A DNA stretch of 61,254 nucleotides, from contig JBIITN010000010.1 of NCBI GenBank assembly GCA_044340485.1, positions 1 to 61,254 on the forward strand. Direction: 5' to 3'. The DNA is from UBA2093 sp044340485 (GTDB lineage: Bacteria; Actinomycetota; Acidimicrobiia; Acidimicrobiales; Ilumatobacteraceae). The position numbers were made by a program, and so were the translations under genes. The notes below the pieces were generated by a model that worked only from the letters and a program-made list of their open reading frames with translations, ran no database searches and had not been told where the DNA came from. Each line of letters opens with the position of its first letter. Position 1 is the first letter of the stretch. Positions 1-7,091 of this stretch are shown piece after piece.

Positions 1-1010
1 CAATCCCAGATTGCACTCAATTGCGGCAAACCAGCGCCAGCAATAACGCGCGTTGTGCAAATGGAACCTGCACCAACGCCCACTTTTATTGCGTCGGCAC
101 CTGCATCAACGAGAGCGTCTACTCCATCAGCGGTGACAACATTGCCCGCAACAATTGCAAGATTCGGGGCTTGTGCGCGAATCCGTCGAATTGCAGTAAT
201 CACTCCTTCGGAATGGCCATGTGCAGTGTCGAGCACAACGGCATCTACGCCAACACCAACGAGAGCATCAAGTCGTGCTTCAAGGTCTGCACCAACCCCG
301 AGTGCAGCAGCACAGCGCAGTCGACCGCGATCATCACTTGACGCATTGGGATGATCCGTTGCTTTCAAAATGTCTTTCACAGTGATGAGGCCTGCAAGGA
401 TTCCGTCATCTCCGACTAACGGCAGTTTCTCGATGCGATGTGTTCGCAAGATGTGCTGCGCTTCAAGAAGCGTTGTGCCCACTGCGGCAGTAATGAGAGG
501 TGCGTGAGTCATGAAGTCGACAACGGGGCGTCGATAGTCCTCGTTGGTGCAAAATCGTGTGTCGCGATTGGTGAGAATTCCCACTAACCGCTTTTCAGAA
601 TCAACAATCGGCACGCCCGAGATGTGATAGCGCGACATGATGTCTTCGGCATCGCTCAACAATGCGTCCACTTCCAACGTAATGGGATCAGTAATCCAAC
701 CTGATTGCGAACGCTTCACGCGGTTCACGTGAGCTGCTTGCTCTTCTATCGACATGTTGCGATGCACCACTCCGATGCCGCCGGCACGAGCCATAGCAAT
801 TGCCATCGTTGATTCGGTGACCTTATCCATTGCGGCCGACACAATCGGGATTGATAACACGATGTCTCGCGCAAACATTGCCGACACTTCGGCAGAATCA
901 GGGAGAACAGAACTATAACCAGGGACAACAACGACGTCGTCAAACGTCAGCGCTTCGGCAGTATTAAAAAGTTCGTGATTACGGTCGGTGATAGTGGGTG
1001 GTGTTGTCAT
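1..1010 (-). CDS. guaB: IMP dehydrogenase, C-terminus outside the window
   Basis: Oxidises IMP to XMP with NAD+, the committed step of GMP synthesis. About 336 residues are visible. An N-terminal barrel part contains LTFDDVVVVPGYS, followed by a CBS pair (around HISGVPIVDSEKRLVGILT and HRIEKLPLVGDD), then the barrel again with GVGAGSICTTR, the loop carrying the catalytic cysteine, close to the window edge. The ATG at 1010 overlaps the purN stop as ATGA, so it is the last visible gene of the purine operon and probably translationally coupled. The 3' end runs off position 1, so the last part of the barrel cannot be judged. Confidence 0.95.
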   Translation of the reverse strand, partial: MTTPPTITDRNHELFNTAEALTFDDVVVVPGYSSVLPDSAEVSAMFARDIVLSIPIVSAAMDKVTESTMAIAMARAGGIGVVHRNMSIEEQAAHVNRVKRSQSGWITDPITLEVDALLSDAEDIMSRYHISGVPIVDSEKRLVGILTNRDTRFCTNEDYRRPVVDFMTHAPLITAAVGTTLLEAQHILRTHRIEKLPLVGDDGILAGLITVKDILKATDHPNASSDDRGRLRCAAALGVGADLEARLDALVGVGVDAVVLDTAHGHSEGVITAIRRIRAQAPNLAIVAGNVVTADGVDALVDAGADAIKVGVGAGSICTTRVIAGAGLPQLSAIWD

Positions 1011-1627
1011 GGTGTCAACTCCTCTGGCTGAATTGGATAATGAGATAGAGAATCAATAACGCTTTGCACTGCCACTACCAACAGTTCGTGTTCTGTGTCA
1101 TGCATGCGTGCAGAAAAAGCATCGAGCGTGTCGTCGGCGTGTATCGGTACTTCTCGTGCGGCGATAACAGGCCCGTCGTCTACGCCCTCATCTGGAACAA
1201 AATGCACCATCACACCACTTGTGGTGCGCCCCACCGCGTCACGTTCTTCAAAAGCGCGCTCAATGGCTCTGACCCCCGGTAATTCCCCGGGTAACGCGGG
1301 ATGCAAGTTGATGACTCGCATTGGGAAATGAGACAGAAACTGCATTGATAGCAACCGCATAAAACCCGCCAGCACCACAAGTTCGGCGCCGGTTGCCACC
1401 ACTGTGTCTGCTAAGCGGCTATCGAAGTCGGTGCGTGTCTCGGTTGACTCTTTTGTCACAACATGCACCGGAATGCCAGCGAGTTGTGCGCGGTGAATGG
1501 CACCGGCTTGTGAATTGTCGGTGATAACAGCCACGATGTCTGCATCCAGAGATTCATTGGCGCGCGCATCAATGAGTGCCTGCACATTGGTCCCCGACCC
1601 TGATGCCAACACTGCCAACTTGATCAT
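1007..1627 (-). CDS. purN: phosphoribosylglycinamide formyltransferase (GAR transformylase)
   Basis: Transfers a formyl group from 10-formyl-THF to GAR, step 3 of purine synthesis. The start MIKLAVLASGSGTNVQ at 1627 carries the family's N-terminal SGSGTN motif; the downstream stretch NLHPALPGELPGV matches the usual HPSLLP region, and a DEGVDDGPVI segment supplies the conserved aspartate region. The protein is 206 aa, normal for PurN. An in-frame extension upstream (to 1675) exists but would run into purDM, while the ATG at 1627 overlaps the purDM stop as ATGA; I chose 1627. It directly follows the fused purDM, so the gene order GARS-AIRS-GART equals the domain order of the eukaryotic trifunctional protein. 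Confidence 0.95.
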   Translation of the reverse strand: MIKLAVLASGSGTNVQALIDARANESLDADIVAVITDNSQAGAIHRAQLAGIPVHVVTKESTETRTDFDSRLADTVVATGAELVVLAGFMRLLSMQFLSHFPMRVINLHPALPGELPGVRAIERAFEERDAVGRTTSGVMVHFVPDEGVDDGPVIAAREVPIHADDTLDAFSARMHDTEHELLVVAVQSVIDSLSHYPIQPEELTP

Positions 1628-3891
1628 TGCACCGTGACGCCTCCGTTGCCACCGACGATCTCGCCAATCCGCCATACGGGTTCATTCACCAGCAATCGAA
1701 TGTCATTTTCGTGAGCAGGGTCACACACAATGATCATGCCTATGCCCATGTTGAACGTGCGATACAACTCTTCGTCGGGCAGCCCACTCACATTCTTGAT
1801 GAGAGAAAACAATGGTGGAAGAGGCCATGCATCTTTGTGAATCACCGCGGCAAGATCATGCGATAGTACGCGCGGAATGTTTTCATACATTCCGCCACCA
1901 GTGATATGAATAAGCCCCTTCACCACATCACCTTGGAGTACTTCTTCCAACACCGACAGATATGAACGATGTGGTGCAAGCAGTGCCTCACCAAGCGTGA
2001 TGGTCATCGGCTCGGGAACAACGTCAAACGGCAATCCACGGAAAATGCGACGTGCAAGCGAGTATCCGTTGGTGTGTAGCCCTGACGATGACAACCCAAG
2101 CAGCACGTCGCCTGTACGAATGTTTGACTGTGGAAGCAAGCGCGCCTTTTCTGCCGCTCCGATGAGAGTTCCCGCCACGTCAAAATGTCCGTCGGCGTAT
2201 ACACCCGGCATTTCGGCGGTTTCCCCACCAAGCAATACACAATTGTTTGCCGCGCACGCATCGGCCATACCGCCAACAATGTCGCTCACAGCGGTTGCAG
2301 AAATGTGTGATGACGCGACGTAATCCAAAAAGAACAACGGTGTAGCACGTTGCACAAGAACGTCGTTCACACAATGGTTCACTATGTCGTGACCAATGGT
2401 GTCATACCTATTCAATTCGGCAGCAATCATTACTTTGGTGCCAACACCGTCGGTTGATGCAACAAGAACCGGGTGATCAAAGTCTTTTAAGGCCGCAACA
2501 TCGAGGACGCCTCCGAATGATCCCAAACCTCCTAGAACACGATCTGTGTGAGTTGCTTCCACTTTCTTTTTCATGAGCGCAACCGCACGGTTGCCCTCGT
2601 CAATATCAACACCGCTCGCTGCGTACCCACCAGTGAAACGTGCCAACTCACGCCAGCCGATGTCGCGGCGATACTGCATTCCTTCAAAAGCGATATATCT
2701 CACCGCGTTGTATGCACGCTCGCGCGCTTCGGTGAGGTGTGCGCCCACAGCTGACACTCCTAACACCCGTCCACCCGAGGTGACCTCACGCCCACTCACA
2801 AGTGCGGTTCCCGCATGGAACACTTCGACGTTGTCACATCCCTTTACTGTCTCAAGTCCGCGAATGGGATCACCCAAACGTGGCGTATCGGGATACCCGT
2901 GAGCCGCAAGCACAACTGTGCACGCGGTGTCGTTTCGCCATTCGATAGTGGTAGTTGCGAGGTCCCCGTGAATACACGCCAGAGCAATACGTCGAAGATC
3001 GGTAACAAGCAACGGTAGAAGTGTCTGGGCTTCTGGATCTCCGAAACGGCAGTTGTATTCAATCAACTTCGGACCATCAGAGGTCAACATGATGCCCGCA
3101 TACAGCACGCCGACATACGGCATGCCCTCTTTGGCCATCGCATCAACGGTGGGCTGCACGATGACATCCACGATGCGTGTCACCATTTCTGGTGGACACA
3201 CCCGCGCAGGAGCAAACACTCCCATTCCTCCAGTGTTTGGCCCACTGTCTGCTTCACCAATGCGCTTATGGTCCTGTGCTGGCGGCATAGGAACCACAGT
3301 TGTGCCATCGGTAAACACGAGGAGCGACACCTCATCGCCAACCAGGCATTCCTCAAGCACAATGGCGCCCACCGCCGATAAGCGCATGATCGCCTCGTCA
3401 CGCTCTGTGGTGTTGCCTGGGACGACAACGCCCTTGCCGGCGGCTAATCCGTCGGCTTTCACCACAACGTCAAAGTCCTGATTATTTGCCCACGCGATGG
3501 CTTCTCGTGCAGCAGTCACACCGTTGAAACGAGCGCTGCGTGGTGATGGAATGCCATAACGTTCCGCGAATTCACGGCAAAAACCTTTTGACGTTTCCAA
3601 TTGCGCGGCAGCTCGCGATGGACCAAATACCGCGATGTTGACGTCTTGCAATGCGTCTGACACTCCTGCAGCAAGACTCAACTCAGGACCGATGAGAACA
3701 AGATCGATATTTTCGCGTTGACACAGTGCCACGACCGCTTGTGGATCAGTGGGGTCGACAGCCAAGGTATTTGGCGTGCCACTGTTGCCAGGAGCAACAA
3801 ACACGATGTCGTCACTACTTCGTGATGCCCAATCAAGCGACCATGCCATTGCATGTTCGCGTCCACCTGATCCGAGAACGAGAGTTCTCAC
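1624..3891 (-). CDS. purD-purM: PurD-PurM fusion: GAR synthetase / AIR synthetase
   Basis: One uninterrupted 755-residue frame joins two purine enzymes. Residues 1 to about 415 are GAR synthetase (PurD): MRTLVLGSGGREHAMAWS at the N-terminus, VVKADGLAAGKGVVV and the ATP-grasp segment EYNCRFGDPEAQ. From about residue 418 (TGGYAASGVDIDEGN) to the end it is AIR synthetase (PurM) with DGVGTKVMIA, LLGGETAEMPGVY and HITGGGMYENIPR. No stop or frameshift lies at the joint. The two enzymes catalyse steps 2 and 5. GTG at 3891 overlaps the purF stop (GTGA), and its own stop overlaps purN. Bacteria usually encode these separately; the fusion with purN immediately after resembles eukaryotic GART. Confidence 0.95.
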   Translation of the reverse strand: MRTLVLGSGGREHAMAWSLDWASRSSDDIVFVAPGNSGTPNTLAVDPTDPQAVVALCQRENIDLVLIGPELSLAAGVSDALQDVNIAVFGPSRAAAQLETSKGFCREFAERYGIPSPRSARFNGVTAAREAIAWANNQDFDVVVKADGLAAGKGVVVPGNTTERDEAIMRLSAVGAIVLEECLVGDEVSLLVFTDGTTVVPMPPAQDHKRIGEADSGPNTGGMGVFAPARVCPPEMVTRIVDVIVQPTVDAMAKEGMPYVGVLYAGIMLTSDGPKLIEYNCRFGDPEAQTLLPLLVTDLRRIALACIHGDLATTTIEWRNDTACTVVLAAHGYPDTPRLGDPIRGLETVKGCDNVEVFHAGTALVSGREVTSGGRVLGVSAVGAHLTEARERAYNAVRYIAFEGMQYRRDIGWRELARFTGGYAASGVDIDEGNRAVALMKKKVEATHTDRVLGGLGSFGGVLDVAALKDFDHPVLVASTDGVGTKVMIAAELNRYDTIGHDIVNHCVNDVLVQRATPLFFLDYVASSHISATAVSDIVGGMADACAANNCVLLGGETAEMPGVYADGHFDVAGTLIGAAEKARLLPQSNIRTGDVLLGLSSSGLHTNGYSLARRIFRGLPFDVVPEPMTITLGEALLAPHRSYLSVLEEVLQGDVVKGLIHITGGGMYENIPRVLSHDLAAVIHKDAWPLPPLFSLIKNVSGLPDEELYRTFNMGIGMIIVCDPAHENDIRLLVNEPVWRIGEIVGGNGGVTVQ

Positions 3892-5330
3892 GACAACACT
3901 CCCTCAAAAGAGCTCTTCAGCGACACTTGTGCAACATCCACTGGGTAGTTCCCGGTGAAACATGCTGTGCAATATCCGCTGTCTCGTTCTATACCGCGCA
4001 TCATGCCCTCGACTGACAAAAACGACAGCGTGTCGCATCCAACGTGCTCACGAAGTTGTTCCAAACTCATTCGTGATGCAATTAATTCGTCGCGAGTGCC
4101 CATGTCGACGCCCATGAAACATGGATTCATCACAGCAGGCGACGTAATACGCAAGTGCACTTCTGTTGCTCCTGCGTCTTTCACCAACTTCACAAGTGGC
4201 CCCGCCGTAGTACCCCGCACCAATGAATCATCGATAATGATGACTCGTTTGCCTTGAAGATTTGCTGCAAGTGCGTTGAATTTCATCGCCACACGACGCT
4301 CACGAAGAGATTGCGATGGCTCGATAAATGTGCGACCGATGTACCGGTTCTTGATCAGGCCGTCGTTGTAGGGAATGCCAGATGCGCGCGCGTATCCAAT
4401 CGCTGCGGGAATAGATGAATCAGGCACTGGCACCACCACGTCAGCATCTATCGGAGACTCCGCAGCCAGTTCTTCACCGAGGCGTTGGCGCACTTCATGC
4501 ACACTTCGGTCGTCCCACTCACTATCGGGACGAGAGAAGTACACAAACTCAAAGGAGCAACGAGCAGAACCAGACACGGATTTGCCCGTGTGCTGACGCA
4601 CTATCTCATCTCCAGCGATCGTGATGATCTCTCCGGGTTCCACCTCGCTGATGTCGATACAACCGAGCGTGTGTAAAGCACATGTTTCAGACGCCACCAC
4701 GTAGCCACCTTCTGGCAAGCGTCCTACCGACAACGGACGAAATCCCCATGGGTCACGCGCTGCCACCAAACAATCAACGCCAAGGAGAACAAGTGAATAT
4801 GCGCCCTTCCATGAGGGCATTGTGCGTTCTAAGCGATCGGCCCATGTTTTGCCACCCGCAGCAGCCAGCATCAGTGCCATTACCTCGGTGTCACTTGCTG
4901 CCGTGAGACCAAATCCTTTCTGCAGCAATTCGTCACGCAACTCTGCTGCATTCACGAGTGATCCGTTATGTGCAAGGGCCAGAGGTCCGTGCATTGTTTC
5001 GACCATGAATGGTTGAGCATTACGTGCCGTGGAAGCCCCCATTGTTGAATAACGAGTGTGCGCAATTGCGTGATAACCACTAAGCGGTGCCAATGAATCG
5101 CTGTGGAAGATTTGCGATATCAGACCCACGTCTTTATGCAATCGCGCGCGTTGACCGTCTGACACCGCGATACCGGCCGCCTCTTGTCCACGATGTTGCA
5201 ATGCGAACAAACCAAAAAATGCAAGCTGAGCTGTTTGCTCACCAGAGGGTGAAGAAACCCCAACGACACCGCATTCTTCACGCGGTGAGTCATCGTCGAA
5301 GAAATCATTCGTGTCGATTTCTAGTGTCAT
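3888..5330 (-). CDS. purF: amidophosphoribosyltransferase
   Basis: Commits PRPP and glutamine to phosphoribosylamine, step 1 of purine synthesis. The Ntn glutaminase domain begins after a short acidic propeptide (MTLEIDTNDFFDDDSPREE) with the nucleophile in ECGVVGV, so the N-terminus is probably processed to expose Cys. ALQHRGQEAAGIA and AHNGSLVN follow. The phosphoribosyltransferase half carries the PRPP motif VIIIDDSLVRGTT around residue 360. C-terminal cysteines (CDTLSFLS, YCTACF) fit the Fe-S-containing Bacillus-type enzyme. At 480 aa it is normal. ATG at 5330 overlaps the purC stop by ATGA. Confidence 0.96.
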   Translation of the reverse strand: MTLEIDTNDFFDDDSPREECGVVGVSSPSGEQTAQLAFFGLFALQHRGQEAAGIAVSDGQRARLHKDVGLISQIFHSDSLAPLSGYHAIAHTRYSTMGASTARNAQPFMVETMHGPLALAHNGSLVNAAELRDELLQKGFGLTAASDTEVMALMLAAAGGKTWADRLERTMPSWKGAYSLVLLGVDCLVAARDPWGFRPLSVGRLPEGGYVVASETCALHTLGCIDISEVEPGEIITIAGDEIVRQHTGKSVSGSARCSFEFVYFSRPDSEWDDRSVHEVRQRLGEELAAESPIDADVVVPVPDSSIPAAIGYARASGIPYNDGLIKNRYIGRTFIEPSQSLRERRVAMKFNALAANLQGKRVIIIDDSLVRGTTAGPLVKLVKDAGATEVHLRITSPAVMNPCFMGVDMGTRDELIASRMSLEQLREHVGCDTLSFLSVEGMMRGIERDSGYCTACFTGNYPVDVAQVSLKSSFEGVLS

Positions 5331-6322
5331 GAGACGCCGTCCTTTTGGTGAGTTGCGGAATTCTGCGCGACGATGTCGGCAAGATTTGTGCGTATGCGAT
5401 CTGCGATTGGCACGGCGCCTGGTGTAAACGTTGTGCCCGTAAGAATCTGAAATGTCTCTATGTAACGTCGTGATGTTTCAGCCCACACCGAATCATCTAG
5501 CGGCGGGGGCGGACCATCGCCTGAGTATCCAGCGTCGATGAGCGCACGACGAATGATCTCTTTGTCTGTGCTCTCTGGCTCCATGCCCGCCATGTAACGA
5601 TCGACAAACGATGACGCGACCCAGTACCGAGAAGAATCGGGCGTGTGAACCTCGTCGATCAACATGAGATTTCCGTTCACATCAAGACCGAACTCATACT
5701 TTGTGTCGGCTAGTAACAAACCCGCTGCTTGAGCCACGTCCTGGCCGCGCAAGTACAACGCAATTGCAGCTGACTTTGCCTGTTCCCATACATCGGGGGC
5801 GACAAGGCCTCGCTCCACTACCTCGTCACATGTGAGCGCTTCGTCATGATGACCAGCCGCTGCTTTTGTGGTTGGCGTAATAATGGGCTCAGGCAAGCGC
5901 GAGTTCTTTTGGAGCCCATCGGGTAAGCGATACCCATAAATCACGCGCGCACCATCTGCATAGCGCTTCCACAACGATGTTGAGGTAACGCCAGTGATGT
6001 ACCCGCGCACAATTACTTCCACTGGTAATGGAGTGGCCTCATGAGCGATTAAAACATTGGGATCAGGCGTGGAAATCGCATGGTTTGCGATGATGTCTCG
6101 GGTGTTGTCAAACCACCACATCGACAATTGATTGAGAACTTGACCTTTATACGGCACCGTTGCCACCAATTGATCAAACGCAGACAGGCGATCGGTAGTG
6201 ATAAACAAACGCTTTCCACCTGACAAGTCGTAACTAATCCGCACCTTGCCTTCACGTCGATGAGGAAGGTCTAGCGAGATGTCGGTAAGAACATCAATAC
6301 TGTTGTCAGCTGTGACGTGCAT
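5327..6322 (-). CDS. purC: SAICAR synthetase
   Basis: Joins aspartate to CAIR with ATP. Recognisable blocks are GKVRISYDL, ITTDRLSAFDQLV (the family SAFD signature region), VRGYITGVTSTSLWKRY and the ATP/Mg site region DTKYEFGLDVNGNLMLIDEVHTPDSSRYW. I chose the ATG at 6322 (MHVTADNS): a GGAG lies about 7 bases upstream, whereas the longer in-frame extension to 6412 lies inside purQ and adds unrelated residues. With this start the gene overlaps the purQ 3' end by 17 bases. It has 331 aa, the longer PurC form typical of actinobacteria and yeast. Confidence 0.95.
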   Translation of the reverse strand: MHVTADNSIDVLTDISLDLPHRREGKVRISYDLSGGKRLFITTDRLSAFDQLVATVPYKGQVLNQLSMWWFDNTRDIIANHAISTPDPNVLIAHEATPLPVEVIVRGYITGVTSTSLWKRYADGARVIYGYRLPDGLQKNSRLPEPIITPTTKAAAGHHDEALTCDEVVERGLVAPDVWEQAKSAAIALYLRGQDVAQAAGLLLADTKYEFGLDVNGNLMLIDEVHTPDSSRYWVASSFVDRYMAGMEPESTDKEIIRRALIDAGYSGDGPPPPLDDSVWAETSRRYIETFQILTGTTFTPGAVPIADRIRTNLADIVAQNSATHQKDGVS

Positions 6323-7091
6323 ATTCAACTCCATTTCGGAATAACGCCAGCGCAAGACCAGCGTTCGTCTGTCTGTGTGCGCCAAGTGATGCGCCTTGAC
6401 GAACAAGGACATGATTTTCAGGATGTGGCATCATGCCGAGAACGTTGCCACCAACGTTGCACACGCCAGCGATGTCATCTATCGAGCCGTTGGGGTTTAA
6501 CGGATATTCACCCTGTGCTGGCGAGCCATCAGTGCGCGCATACCGCAACGCGATGCAATCGTTTTCACGTAACGCCTTCAGCGTGGTGGTATCGCAAGTG
6601 AAACGACCCTCACCGTGTGCAACAGGACAAGAGATGTGCGACAGTCCTTGAGTCCACACGCAATGTTGAGAAACGGGTGCAAGATTCACCCACCGACATT
6701 CAAAATGTCCTCGTTCGTTATGAGCTAGGGCGGCTTCACTGAATGGTGATCCTGGAAGTATCCCTGCGCGCACCAACATTTGAAAGCCGTTGCAGATCCC
6801 AAGAATTGCTGTTCCTGCTGCCGCTTTGTCGTGCAGAATGTCGCCAGCGCGTTGTTCTAATTCCAAGGCAAATACACGAGCCGACCCCAGTGCGTCTGCA
6901 TATGAAAAGCCACCAGCCACCACGATGATGTGCGCATCTACAACCTCGTTGTGCTTCGAAACTATGTCTCGCACGTCAACGTGGCGTACTTTTGCGCCAG
7001 CATGTGTTAGTGCAAGTTCCGCATCGTGTTGACGATTGGTTCCTGGCGCAGACAACACCACTGCACTTGGTTCTAAGAGTGGTGTGATCAT
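6306..7091 (-). CDS. purQ: FGAM synthase glutaminase subunit
   Basis: Supplies ammonia from glutamine to PurL for FGAR to FGAM conversion. Class I glutamine amidotransferase: VVAGGFSYADALG, the nucleophile elbow GICNGFQML, HGEGRF, and the C-terminal His in MMPHPENH. It has 261 aa. The start MITPLL at 7091 gives an ATGA overlap with the purL stop; a longer in-frame start at 7130 lies inside purL. Direct coupling to purL fits the 1:1 complex the two subunits form. Confidence 0.95.
   Translation of the reverse strand: MITPLLEPSAVVLSAPGTNRQHDAELALTHAGAKVRHVDVRDIVSKHNEVVDAHIIVVAGGFSYADALGSARVFALELEQRAGDILHDKAAAGTAILGICNGFQMLVRAGILPGSPFSEAALAHNERGHFECRWVNLAPVSQHCVWTQGLSHISCPVAHGEGRFTCDTTTLKALRENDCIALRYARTDGSPAQGEYPLNPNGSIDDIAGVCNVGGNVLGMMPHPENHVLVRQGASLGAHRQTNAGLALALFRNGVEYARHS

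Noticed and set aside
21..354. Two plus-strand open frames at the window start
   Set aside because: Both are antisense to guaB, whose catalytic loop and barrel motifs are intact on the minus strand.
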